Origin: Mycolicibacterium austroafricanum | GTDB lineage: Bacteria; Actinomycetota; Actinomycetes; Mycobacteriales; Mycobacteriaceae | NCBI RefSeq assembly: GCF_902705885.1 | Contig: NZ_CACSIP010000034.1 | Location: 186,001-250,000, forward strand | Length of the DNA: 64,000 nt | Direction: 5' to 3' | Shown here: positions 44,227-52,377 of the stretch, in pieces | Numbering within the stretch: position 1 is the stretch's first letter | How the letters are laid out: the number at the start of each line of letters is the position of its first letter | Position numbers and translations under genes: made by a program | The notes under the pieces: model-generated | What the model was told of the DNA's origin: nothing | Database searches by the model: none | Seen by the model: only the letters and a program-made list of their open reading frames with translations

Positions 44227-44628
44227 CCGCCGGAGCCTACTGAAGGTCGCCGGGTGTGAGCGCGGTCACCATGACGGAGGCATTACATTATTGAGGTCGA
44301 GCGTGGCCGGCAGAAGCTCGCCGATGTCGAGCGCACCGGGCGATTTCGCTGGCGCCGGGCCGGATATTGGCCGCGGCGTCAGTTTTGTTTTCCCGCAGGA
44401 AGTGGGCTGTTCGGCGTGGCCGGGCTTCCTCACATGCTGGTCACATGCTTTACTGCAACCGCTACAACTGAAGATTTCTCGGCCCGACTTGTGCCGCCGA
44501 TCGGCTGTGCGCAACAGGGGGCAGCGCGGTCAAGGCAACGCTGTGTTGGTAACGGTTTTGCCGCCCCGCCCGAAAAATCTTGGGACAAGCCGCGTCACGC
44601 GGTAACCAGAGATGGATGGATTGACGGT
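44227..44628. other. 402-base intergenic region upstream of the Ag85 gene
   Basis: No convincing gene is seen. It separates the divergent tetR and antigen 85 genes and must contain their promoters. A close direct repeat (CACATGCTGGTCACATGCTT, 44432-44451) is the only marked structure; small open frames here have no family traits. Confidence 0.5.
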
Positions 44629-45606
44629 ATGAGACTTCTTGACAGGATTCGCGGCCCGTGGGCGCGTCGGATCGGCGTTGCGACCATGACGGCGGCACTG
44701 CTGCCCGCGCTGGTCGGCCTCACCGGAGGGTCGGCGACTGCCGGAGCATTCTCCCGGCCGGGTCTGCCGGTCGAGTACCTGATGGTGCCGTCGCCGTCGA
44801 TGGGACGCGACATCAAGGTGCAGTTCCAGAGCGGCGGCGAGAACTCGCCCGCGGTCTACCTGCTCGACGGCCTGCGCGCGCAGGAGGACTTCAACGGCTG
44901 GGACATCAACACCCAGGCGTTCGAGTGGTACCTGGACTCCGGTCTGTCGATCGTGATGCCCGTCGGCGGCCAGTCCAGCTTCTACACCGACTGGTACCAG
45001 CCGGCCACCAACAAGGGGCCGACCGTCACCTACAAGTGGGAGACGTTCCTGACCCAGGAGCTGCCCGGCTTCCTGGCCTCGCAGCGGGCGGTCAAGCCCA
45101 CCGGCAGCGCTGCGGTCGGCCTGTCGATGGCGGGCTCGGCCTCGCTGATCCTGTCGGTGTACCACCCCCAGCAGTTCACCTACGCCAGCTCGATGTCGGG
45201 CTTTTTGAACCCGTCGGAGGGGTGGTGGCCCTTCCTGATCAACATCTCCATGAGTGACGCCGGCGGCTTCGACGCCAACGAGATGTGGGGCAGGACGGAA
45301 GATCCGAACAGCGCCTGGGAGCGCAACGACCCCATGGTGCAGATCCCGAAGATCGTCGCCAACGGCACCCGGATCTGGATCTACTGCGGTAACGGCCAAC
45401 CCAACGAGCTCGGCGGCGGCGACCTGCCCGCGACCTTCCTGGAGGGCCTGACCATCCGCACCAACGAGACCTTCCGCGACAACTACATCGCCGCGGGCGG
45501 CAGCAACGGTGTGTTCAACTTCCCTGCCAACGGAACGCACAACTGGGCGTACTGGGGCCGGGAGCTGCAGGCCATGAAGCCCGACCTGCAGGCGCACCTC
45601 CTCTGA
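44629..45606 (+). CDS. fbpC: Antigen 85 mycolyltransferase, most like Ag85C
   Basis: A 325-residue secreted mycolyltransferase that attaches mycolic acids to arabinogalactan and makes trehalose dimycolate. A signal peptide ends at ATAGA, and the mature chain begins FSRPGLPVEYL. The fibronectin-binding/catalytic segment GLSMAGSAS holds the nucleophile Ser, and NGTHNWAYW the His. The central block SGFLNPSEGWWP and DPMVQIPKIVANGTRIW resemble Ag85C more than A or B, and the Cys pair of the Ag85A/B loop is absent (NKGPTVTYKW). ATG 44629 gives a normal Arg-containing signal peptide. A strong terminator follows. Confidence 0.95.
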   Translation: MRLLDRIRGPWARRIGVATMTAALLPALVGLTGGSATAGAFSRPGLPVEYLMVPSPSMGRDIKVQFQSGGENSPAVYLLDGLRAQEDFNGWDINTQAFEWYLDSGLSIVMPVGGQSSFYTDWYQPATNKGPTVTYKWETFLTQELPGFLASQRAVKPTGSAAVGLSMAGSASLILSVYHPQQFTYASSMSGFLNPSEGWWPFLINISMSDAGGFDANEMWGRTEDPNSAWERNDPMVQIPKIVANGTRIWIYCGNGQPNELGGGDLPATFLEGLTIRTNETFRDNYIAAGGSNGVFNFPANGTHNWAYWGRELQAMKPDLQAHLL

Positions 45607-45621
45607 TTCGGTACTGACGAA

Positions 45622-45653
45622 CAAAGCCCCCGATCGACCGGTCGGGGGCTTTG
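45622..45653 (+). terminator. Intrinsic-type hairpin after the Ag85 gene
   Basis: A perfect 12-base stem (CAAAGCCCCCGA / TCGGGGGCTTTG) with an eight-base loop begins 15 bases after the stop. There is no long T-run, as is usual in mycobacteria. Confidence 0.85.
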
Positions 45654-45689
45654 TCGTTCCGCGCCCCCGTCGTGGCTAGGGTGGCCGTC

Positions 45690-46688
45690 ATGACGGAAAT
45701 CAATGCGATGGTCGCGCACGAGGACGCCGAAGGCGCGATCGTGCTGCGCCACGAGGTGGTCGACGAATCGTTCCTGCCCGAGGGCGACGTGGAAATCCGG
45801 GTCGGGTATTCGAGCGTGAACTACAAGGACGCCTTGGCGGTCACCCCGAAAGGTGGAGTGGCGCGCGGCTATCCGTTGATCCCGGGAATCGATGTCGCGG
45901 GCACGGTCACCGCGAGCACCTCCCCGGACTTTGCCGTCGGTGACACCGTGATCGCCCACGGGCAGGACATCGGCACCGCCCGCCACGGTGGCTATGCACA
46001 GGTAGCGCGGTACCCCGCCGAGTTCCTGGTCAAGCTGACGTCGTTGAGCGCGGCCGACGCGGCGGCCATCGGCACGGCCGGCTTCACCGCCGCGATGAGC
46101 GTGAACGCCGTGCGCGCGCACGGCGTCGACCCGTCCGACGGGCCGGTACTGGTCACGGGAGCCACCGGCGGGGTGGGCAGTGTCAGCGTCGACCTGCTCG
46201 CCGGACTGGGCTACGAGGTGGTGGCGTCGACAGGGAAGGCCGAAGCACACGATCTGCTGCGTGAGCTGGGGGCCGCGGAGGTCATCGATCGGGTTCCCGG
46301 CCCGGAGGACAAGGTGCGCCCACTGGGCAAGTCGCACTGGGCCGCCGTCGTCGACTGTGTCGGCGGCAAGACCCTGGCCTACGCATTGAGCACGTTGAAT
46401 TACGCTGGTGTGGCTGCAATCTCGGGACTCGCCGGGTCAGCGGACCTGCCGACCACCGTGCTGCCGTTCATCCTGCGCGGGGTGACGCTGGCAGGCATCG
46501 ACTCGGTGCTGCTGCCCATCGAGGCGCGCCGAGACGTCTGGGGTCAGATCGAGGCGGGACTGAAGCCACGCCACCTGGCCCGCATCACCCGCGACGTCCC
46601 GGTGCGTGACGTCGTCGACGTCCTCGGCAACATCGTCGGTGGCGGCGTCACCGGACGCACCCGGGTCGTCGTGGACGACGGCTTCTGA
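45690..46688 (+). CDS. MDR-family oxidoreductase, AcuI/YhdH-like (acryloyl-CoA reductase)
   Basis: A 332-residue NADPH-dependent reductase. The family signature SSVNYKDALA (about 39-48), the GIDVAGTV segment, and the dinucleotide loop TGATGGVGS (about 155-163) are present. AcuI-type enzymes reduce acryloyl-CoA to propionyl-CoA and also act on other enones. ATG 45690 was chosen over an upstream frame start at 45651, which lies in the terminator. Convergent with fadE23; its job may be to clear reactive enoyl-CoA species. Confidence 0.9.
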   Translation: MTEINAMVAHEDAEGAIVLRHEVVDESFLPEGDVEIRVGYSSVNYKDALAVTPKGGVARGYPLIPGIDVAGTVTASTSPDFAVGDTVIAHGQDIGTARHGGYAQVARYPAEFLVKLTSLSAADAAAIGTAGFTAAMSVNAVRAHGVDPSDGPVLVTGATGGVGSVSVDLLAGLGYEVVASTGKAEAHDLLRELGAAEVIDRVPGPEDKVRPLGKSHWAAVVDCVGGKTLAYALSTLNYAGVAAISGLAGSADLPTTVLPFILRGVTLAGIDSVLLPIEARRDVWGQIEAGLKPRHLARITRDVPVRDVVDVLGNIVGGGVTGRTRVVVDDGF

Positions 46689-46784
46689 GCCGCGTGCACT
46701 CGGCCGCACCGGGTAGCGGGCCCTCGCGCAACGGACAGGTGATGCGGTGCTGCACGAGCGCACCGTAACAAGTGGTGCCCGAGG

Positions 46785-47996
46785 TTACTTCAGTTCAGCA
46801 GATGACAGGCCCAGCAGGCGGCGCGCGACCACCAGCTGCTGGATCTGCTGGGTGCCCTCGAAGATGTCGAGGATCTTCGAGTCGCGGGCCCACTTCTCCA
46901 GCAGAGCCTCCTCGGAGTAGCCGGTGGTGCCGGCCAGTTCCACTGTCTTGAGCGTGATGTCGCTGGCGACGCGGGCAGCCTTGGCCTTGCCCATCGACGC
47001 CTCCTTCGAGTTCGGGATCCTGTTGTCCGCCTGCCACGCCGAACGGAGGGTGAGCAGATAGCCGGACTCCCAGTCGGCCTCCATGCGCAGGAACTCCGCG
47101 GCCGCAGCACTCTGGGCATGCGCCGGTTTGTCGTACGAGATCTCGATGCCTGCTGCGGTCAGGATCTTGCGAAGTTCCTCGAGCGCGGCGCGTCCGATGC
47201 CCACGGCCATGCCGGCGACAACGGGCCGGGTGTTGTCGAAGGTCTCCATGACCCCGGCAAAACCCTTCTCCACGTTGATATCCGGGCTTCCTAGGAGGTA
47301 ATCCTTGGGAATGCGGGCATTCTCGAACCGGATCACCGCGGTGTCGGAGGCTTTGATGCCGAGCTTGTGTTCGAGGCGCTCGACGGTGACGCCGGGGTGC
47401 TCGCGGGGCACGATGAAGGATTTGATCGCCGCCCGGCCCTTGGTCTTGTCGAGGGTCGCCCAGACCACGATGTGCGTCGCACGCGAGCCGGCGGTGACGA
47501 AGATCTTCTCGCCGTTGATCACGTACTCGTCGCCGTCGAGTTTCGCGGTGGTCGACACCGCGGCCGAGTCGGAGCCGAAATCGGGTTCGGTGATCGCCAT
47601 CGCGGCCCACACCTTGCCGAGCCGCTCGAGTTGCTCGTCGGTCGCGACCCCGGAGATCGCTGCGTTGCCGAGTCCCTGGAAGGGGATCGACAGCACCAGC
47701 GCGACGTCGCCCCAGCTGACCTCGATGATGTTGAGGACAGCGGACATGTTGCCGCCGTTGATGTTGCCCTTGGGTCCGTCGTCTCCGTCGCGGAACGCCT
47801 CGGCGCCGGCGAACGAGATGGTCTTGGCCTCCGAGATGCCCTCGAACAGGGTCGCGACGGTGTCCAGCTCAACGGGGTAGGCATGTTCCCTCGCGTCGTA
47901 CTTGCGCGAGATCGGACGCAGAATCTCGGCCGCGCCCTGATGTCCCTTCTCGACGACCGCCTGCAGCTTCTTCGGCAGTTCCAGATTTATCGCCAT
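46785..47996 (-). CDS. fadE23: Acyl-CoA dehydrogenase FadE23
   Basis: A 403-residue acyl-CoA dehydrogenase. Segments are AMAITEPDFGSDSAAVSTTA (about 131-150), IKASDTAVIRFENARIP, and the C-terminal ILDIFEGTQQIQQLVVARRLLG. Length and the adjacent fadE24 match the M. tuberculosis pair Rv3140-Rv3139, where the two act together as a heteromeric-type enzyme in the FadE family. ATG 47996 begins 31 bases after the fadE24 stop on the same strand. Confidence 0.9.
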   Translation of the reverse strand: MAINLELPKKLQAVVEKGHQGAAEILRPISRKYDAREHAYPVELDTVATLFEGISEAKTISFAGAEAFRDGDDGPKGNINGGNMSAVLNIIEVSWGDVALVLSIPFQGLGNAAISGVATDEQLERLGKVWAAMAITEPDFGSDSAAVSTTAKLDGDEYVINGEKIFVTAGSRATHIVVWATLDKTKGRAAIKSFIVPREHPGVTVERLEHKLGIKASDTAVIRFENARIPKDYLLGSPDINVEKGFAGVMETFDNTRPVVAGMAVGIGRAALEELRKILTAAGIEISYDKPAHAQSAAAAEFLRMEADWESGYLLTLRSAWQADNRIPNSKEASMGKAKAARVASDITLKTVELAGTTGYSEEALLEKWARDSKILDIFEGTQQIQQLVVARRLLGLSSAELK

Positions 47997-48026
47997 GTCA
48001 GTCTCTTCTCGTCAGGCCGGTGGGAA

Positions 48027-49400
48027 TCAAAGGACCACAACACCTTCGGCGACGCCGATGGCCCGCAGATCGCGGTACCAGCGCTCGACCGGGTGTTCTT
48101 TGGTGAAGCCGTGGCCGCCGAGCAGCTGGACGCCGTCGAGACCGATCTGCATCCCCTTGTCGGCGCCGAGCTTCTTGGCCAGGGCCGCCTCGCGGGCGAA
48201 TGACAGGCCCTGTTCTGCGCGTGCTGCTCCCCGCAAGGTGATCAGCCGCAACCCGTCGAGCTCGATCGCGATGTTGGCGCACATGAACGCCACCGACTGC
48301 CTGCGGGCGATCGGTTCGCCGAAGGCTTCGCGCTCCTTGACGTAGGGGACGACGTAGTCGAGCACCGCGTGCGAGGTCCCGACGGCCAGGGCCGCCCAGC
48401 CCAGCCGCGACAGTGCGATGGCCTCGGAGTAGTCCTGGTCGGTGGCGCCGTCCTCGCCCAGCCGCGCGCTGAGCGGCACCGTGACCTTGTCGAGCTCGAC
48501 CCGGCCGAGCGCGGCAGCGCGGATCCCCATGCTCGGGTCCGCGGTGACCGTCAGTCCCCGGGTTGACGCCTCGACGAGAAACAGCGCCGGCTTTCCGTTG
48601 AGCTGGGCGGCGATGATGAGCACTTCGGCGTCGGCGGCGGCCGGGACCAGCGACTTGACCCCGTCGAGCCGGTATCCGCTCGGGGTGCGCACGGCCGTGG
48701 TCTTCAGCGCGGTGGGGTCGAACAGCGGGTGCGGCTCGGCGATCGCCAGGCAGGCCTGGGGCACGTTCTCACCGGCGAACTCCTTCAGATATGTGGCCTG
48801 CTGGTCGGCGCTGCCCCAGTGGCTGAGCGCGGCCGCGACGCCACCGGGCGCCAGGATCGGCAGCGCCAATCCCATGTCGCCGTAGGCCAGTGCTTCGGCG
48901 ACGAGCGCGTTGGTGACGGTGCTGCGGTGCTCGGCGATGCCGTCGAAGTCCTCCGGGATGTTGATCGCGGTGATGCCCAGTTCGGCAGCCTTGGCGATCA
49001 GATCCGCCGGGTAGGCGGCGGCGTCGTCGGCGTCGTGGGCGGCAGGCCGCAGGATCTCTTCGGCGAACTCGTTGACCGTCTCGACGATCATCTTCTGGTC
49101 GTCATCGGGGGTCAGGTCGAAGTAGTCGGACCCGCTGGACTTGAGCCGGGTGGCCGGCTTGCCCAGGCCTTGGATCCGCTTGAACTGTCGCGTCGTGGCG
49201 CCCGCAGCGGAGAAGCCGTGCTTCACGCCGTACTTGATCCCGCGGTTGAGCGGGTCCCGCAGGTTGTACTTGTCCAGGAACTCCTGGCCCATGAGCGGGG
49301 TGAGCAGCGCCATCCCCACGTCGATCACAGTCCGCTTGTGCTTCTGGAGGCCGACGGCGCTCTCGTGGCCGCTCCGGTTGGGAGGCAGGGTGTTCGTCAT
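48027..49400 (-). CDS. fadE24: Acyl-CoA dehydrogenase FadE24
   Basis: A 457-residue acyl-CoA dehydrogenase-like protein with an N-terminal extension of about 95 residues (VGLQKHKRTVIDVGMALL) before the dehydrogenase domain, as in mycobacterial FadE24. The C-terminal block LGADKGMQIGLDGVQLLGGHG is typical; the usual catalytic-loop sequence is altered, in line with a non-catalytic partner in FadE pairs. ATG 49400 was chosen; an upstream frame start at 49445 falls in the operator repeats. In M. tuberculosis this gene pair is isoniazid-inducible. Confidence 0.9.
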   Translation of the reverse strand: MTNTLPPNRSGHESAVGLQKHKRTVIDVGMALLTPLMGQEFLDKYNLRDPLNRGIKYGVKHGFSAAGATTRQFKRIQGLGKPATRLKSSGSDYFDLTPDDDQKMIVETVNEFAEEILRPAAHDADDAAAYPADLIAKAAELGITAINIPEDFDGIAEHRSTVTNALVAEALAYGDMGLALPILAPGGVAAALSHWGSADQQATYLKEFAGENVPQACLAIAEPHPLFDPTALKTTAVRTPSGYRLDGVKSLVPAAADAEVLIIAAQLNGKPALFLVEASTRGLTVTADPSMGIRAAALGRVELDKVTVPLSARLGEDGATDQDYSEAIALSRLGWAALAVGTSHAVLDYVVPYVKEREAFGEPIARRQSVAFMCANIAIELDGLRLITLRGAARAEQGLSFAREAALAKKLGADKGMQIGLDGVQLLGGHGFTKEHPVERWYRDLRAIGVAEGVVVL

Positions 49401-49443
49401 TGGCAGCTGCCCTCGTGTGGTGGTTCGGGATGCGCGATCACGC

Positions 49444-49488
49444 AACTGACTCCACAGTAAGGTACTAGAACTGACTCCCGAGTAAGGT
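49444..49488 (-). promoter_or_regulatory. Two tandem operator-like repeats before fadE24
   Basis: AACTGACTCCACAGTAAGGT (49444-49463) and AACTGACTCCCGAGTAAGGT (49469-49488) differ at two positions and are 25 bases apart. Each has dyad symmetry (TGACTC-CC-GAGTAA type). They lie 44-88 bases before the fadE24 ATG and 21 bases from the hisN end. Confidence 0.65.
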
Positions 49489-49508
49489 TCATCGACTTGT
49501 AATGGACC

Positions 49509-50288
49509 TCACACCGCGAGTCGGGCCAGAACCGCGTCGTGCAGCAGCCCATTGGTCGCCACCGCGCTGCCGCCGTGGGGTCCCGGTTCGGCGGCCAGAT
49601 TCGTGAACCGGCCACCGGCCTCACGCACCAGGATGTCCAGCGGTGCGAGATCCCAGACCTTGACCTCCGGTTCCACGGCGATGTCGACGGCCCCCTCGGC
49701 GACCAGGCAGTACGACCAGAAGTCGCCGTAGCCCCGGGTGCGCCACACGGCGTCGGTGAGATCAACGAACCGCGAGCGGCCCGCGTCCCATCCGGTGGTC
49801 ATGTCGGAGAACGACAGGCTCGCCGCGTCGAGTGCGCTGACCCCCGAGACCGAGATCTGCCGCGTCGCGCCGCCGAAGGAGGTGAACGCACCCCGACCCT
49901 CGCCGGCCCACCAGCGTCGTCCCAGGGCAGGCGCGCTCGCCACCCCCACCGCCGGCACGCCGTCGACGAGCAGCGCGATCAACGTCGCCCACACCGGCAC
50001 CCCGCGGACGAAGTTCTTGGTGCCGTCGATCGGGTCGATCACCCACTGCCGGCCGCTGAACTCCCTGGTGCCGCCGAACTCCTCACCGAACACCGAGTCC
50101 TCGGGCCGTTGTTGCGCCAGCCGGTCGCGCAGCAGTGTCTCGGCGTCGAGATCGGCATCGGTCGCCGGCGTCATGTCGGGTTTGGTCTGCACCCGCAGGT
50201 CCACCGCCCCGAAGCGCCGCATCGTCAACGAGTCGGCCTCGTCGGCCAACTCCAGCGCCAACGCCATGTCATCCAGCAGGGTGTTCAT
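49509..50288 (-). CDS. hisN: Histidinol-phosphatase HisN (inositol monophosphatase family)
   Basis: A 259-residue Mg2+-dependent phosphatase. The metal-binding motifs are GEEFGG (about 69-74), the signature WVIDPIDGTKNFVRG (about 82-96), and VWDLAPLDILVREAGG near 207. It corresponds to M. tuberculosis Rv3137, reported as the missing histidinol-phosphate phosphatase of histidine biosynthesis; an inositol monophosphatase role is the alternative. ATG 50288 is used. It is upstream of and co-directional with fadE24. Confidence 0.88.
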   Translation of the reverse strand: MNTLLDDMALALELADEADSLTMRRFGAVDLRVQTKPDMTPATDADLDAETLLRDRLAQQRPEDSVFGEEFGGTREFSGRQWVIDPIDGTKNFVRGVPVWATLIALLVDGVPAVGVASAPALGRRWWAGEGRGAFTSFGGATRQISVSGVSALDAASLSFSDMTTGWDAGRSRFVDLTDAVWRTRGYGDFWSYCLVAEGAVDIAVEPEVKVWDLAPLDILVREAGGRFTNLAAEPGPHGGSAVATNGLLHDAVLARLAV

Positions 50289-50311
50289 ACCTGCCGTCCT
50301 ACCATGTGGGG

Positions 50312-50656
50312 GTGGCCGAACTCGCAATCCTGCTCCTGCTCGTCGGCGCGCTGGCGCTGCTCCTCGCGCCGTGGATCAGACGAAGACGCGGTGTCGGCAA
50401 CGACTGGGTGCCGGGAACCATGGTGGTGACCGGGGTCAGCCCGCGACCCGACGTGGAGGGTGAGCAGTACGTCACCATCACCGGCGTCCTCAACGGCGCC
50501 ACCGTCAACGAGTACACGGTCTACACCCGGATGGCCGTGGACGTGAACAACTGGCCGACGATGGGCCAGTTGTTCGAGGTGGTGTACTCGCCGGGCAACC
50601 CCGAGAAGTGGGCGTTCGCGCCGCAGCCCGCGCCGCCGCCACCGCCGAATCCCTGA
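50312..50656 (+). CDS. Small membrane protein with a DUF3592-like domain
   Basis: A 114-residue protein starting at GTG 50312 (GTG 50306 also possible). One transmembrane helix (AELAILLLLVGALALLLAPW, about 2-21) is followed by a basic stretch and a small soluble domain with beta-strand pattern (WVPGTMVVTGVSPR, NEYTVYTRMAVD), ending in a Pro-rich tail. The resemblance to DUF3592 is loose. It is divergent from hisN with 23 bases between starts. Confidence 0.7.
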   Translation: MAELAILLLLVGALALLLAPWIRRRRGVGNDWVPGTMVVTGVSPRPDVEGEQYVTITGVLNGATVNEYTVYTRMAVDVNNWPTMGQLFEVVYSPGNPEKWAFAPQPAPPPPPNP

Positions 50657-50658
50657 CT

Positions 50659-50807
50659 TCTCACGGGCTCGTCCCTCACCCGCTTCGTCGTCAGCGGGGT
50701 TGGATGGGCTGATTCCTCACGGGCTCGTCCCTCACCCGCTTCGTCGTCAGCGGGGTTGGATGGGCTGATTCCTCACGGGCTCGTCCCTCACCCGCTTCGT
50801 CTTCAGC
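50659..50807. repeat. 56-base tandem repeat, about 2.7 copies, at the fprA 3' end
   Basis: The block beginning TCACGGGCTCGTCCCTCACC recurs at 50661, 50717 and 50773, a constant period of 56. The first two copies are identical; the third breaks off inside the last codons of fprA at CTTCAG. It fills the convergent space between the membrane-protein gene and fprA. Confidence 0.95.
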
Positions 50808-52179
50808 CGTGCCCGATGCGTAGCAGATCCGCCACGCTCGTCAGCTTCACCCTGGGCCGCCCGGACCCAACGCCTGCCGAGCGTTCGTGGTCGTCGATCA
50901 GCTTCCAGTGGTCGTCGGTCACCACCTTCGGCTGCCGCTCCACCAGCCACCTCGCCAGTTGATCGGCGTGGTCGGCGCCGAAGTCCGCCAGCTCGGCGGT
51001 GCTCAAGTCCTCGAGCAGGGTGTTGACGGTGGCCTGGGAGTCCTTCTTGTTGGTGCCGATCACCCCGCTGGGGCCGCGCTTGATCCAGCCCGCGACGTAT
51101 TCGTTGCGGCTGCCCGCAATCCTGCCGTCGACATGCGGGATGGTTCCGGTGCGCTCGTCGAACGGCAACCCCGGCGTGGGCATCCCCCGGTAACCGACCG
51201 CACGCACCACCAGCTGTGCGGACACCTCGTCGCGTTCACCGGTGTCCTTGGCGGTCACCCGGCCGTCGGCGCCGCTGACCAGTTCGTTGCGGCCGAGCAC
51301 GATCGACTCGACCCTGTCGGCGCCTCTGATCTCGATCGGTGAGGTGCAGAACCGGAATACGATGCGACGTGTCGCGCCGCTGGGCGTGTTCTCGGCGTAG
51401 CCACGCAACACCTTGACGTTGTTGCGCACCGTCTTACCCGCGGCCTCGAGATCGTCGTCGGTGATGTCGGCGAGGTCGGCGGGGTCGACGACGATGTCGA
51501 CGTCGCCGAGCGCCTCCAGTTCACCGAGCTCCCGCAGCTCCAACGTGGTGAAAGGCGCCTGCAGCGGACCGCGCCTGCCCACGACCAGCACCTCTTCCAC
51601 GCCGCGGCCGTGCAGCGACTCCAGTGCGTGGTCGGCGATGTCGGTGGCCGCGAGCACGTCGGGGTCACTGACGAGGATGCGCGCCACGTCCAGCGCGACG
51701 TTGCCGTTGCCGATCACCACGGCGCGTCCGGCCGTCAGGTCCGGCGCGATCTCCCCGAAGTGCGGGTGCGCGTTGTACCACCCGACGAAGTCGACCGCCG
51801 CCACGCTTCCCGGAAGGTCTTCCCCCGGGATTCCCAGGGACCGATCGGATTGCGCACCGATGGCGTAGACGACGGCGTCGTACCGTTCGGCCAGCTCGGC
51901 GGGATGCACGTGATCACCGACGACGACATTGCCGAAGAAGCGGAATCGCGGATCCATCGCCGTCTTCTCGAACTGGGCGCTGACCGACTTGATCTTCGGA
52001 TGATCGGGGGCCACACCCGAGCGCACCAACCCGAACGGGGTCGGGAGCATCTCCAGCATGTCGACCTGTACGTCGCGGTCACCGTCGGAGTCGGCGAACT
52101 TCAGCAGGGACGCGGCGGCAAAGTACCCCGAGGGTCCTGAGCCGATGATGGCCACGTGATAGGGCCGCATTTCGGGCAT
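50803..52179 (-). CDS. fprA: Ferredoxin/adrenodoxin-type NADP reductase FprA
   Basis: A 458-residue FAD/NADP reductase that passes electrons from NADPH to ferredoxins for cytochrome P450s. The FAD motif VAIIGSGPSGYFAA is near 8-21, the LPTPFGLVRSGVAPDHP block near 45, and the NADPH motif VVIGNGNVALDVARIL near 150. The C-terminal region GYRGMPTPGLPFDERTG and GWIKRGPSGVIGTNKKD is characteristic of adrenodoxin-reductase types. ATG 52179 or 52170 (MRPYHVA, the M. tuberculosis-like start) are both possible. It is divergent from prfB, as in M. tuberculosis. Confidence 0.96.
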   Translation of the reverse strand: MPEMRPYHVAIIGSGPSGYFAAASLLKFADSDGDRDVQVDMLEMLPTPFGLVRSGVAPDHPKIKSVSAQFEKTAMDPRFRFFGNVVVGDHVHPAELAERYDAVVYAIGAQSDRSLGIPGEDLPGSVAAVDFVGWYNAHPHFGEIAPDLTAGRAVVIGNGNVALDVARILVSDPDVLAATDIADHALESLHGRGVEEVLVVGRRGPLQAPFTTLELRELGELEALGDVDIVVDPADLADITDDDLEAAGKTVRNNVKVLRGYAENTPSGATRRIVFRFCTSPIEIRGADRVESIVLGRNELVSGADGRVTAKDTGERDEVSAQLVVRAVGYRGMPTPGLPFDERTGTIPHVDGRIAGSRNEYVAGWIKRGPSGVIGTNKKDSQATVNTLLEDLSTAELADFGADHADQLARWLVERQPKVVTDDHWKLIDDHERSAGVGSGRPRVKLTSVADLLRIGHG

Positions 52180-52377
52180 GTAGGGGCTGCCTTCTGTCGC
52201 TGCCCGGTCACGCGCAAGGGGCTGTCGCGACGCGGCCGGGCGAGGTTCCCTCCCGATGCTAGAGCGCGAGCAACGCAGGACGCGGCATTCCGCGAGGGTG
52301 GTGCGAAATCGGGCGGGTTTTTCGGAGAAGACGCCGATGAGCGGTTGCCGGCAGCGCGGTGAGTACCCTGAACTCCC

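Noticed and set aside
44291..44605. Small plus-strand gene upstream of the Ag85 gene
   Set aside because: No ribosome site, no family traits, and it lies in the expected promoter region.
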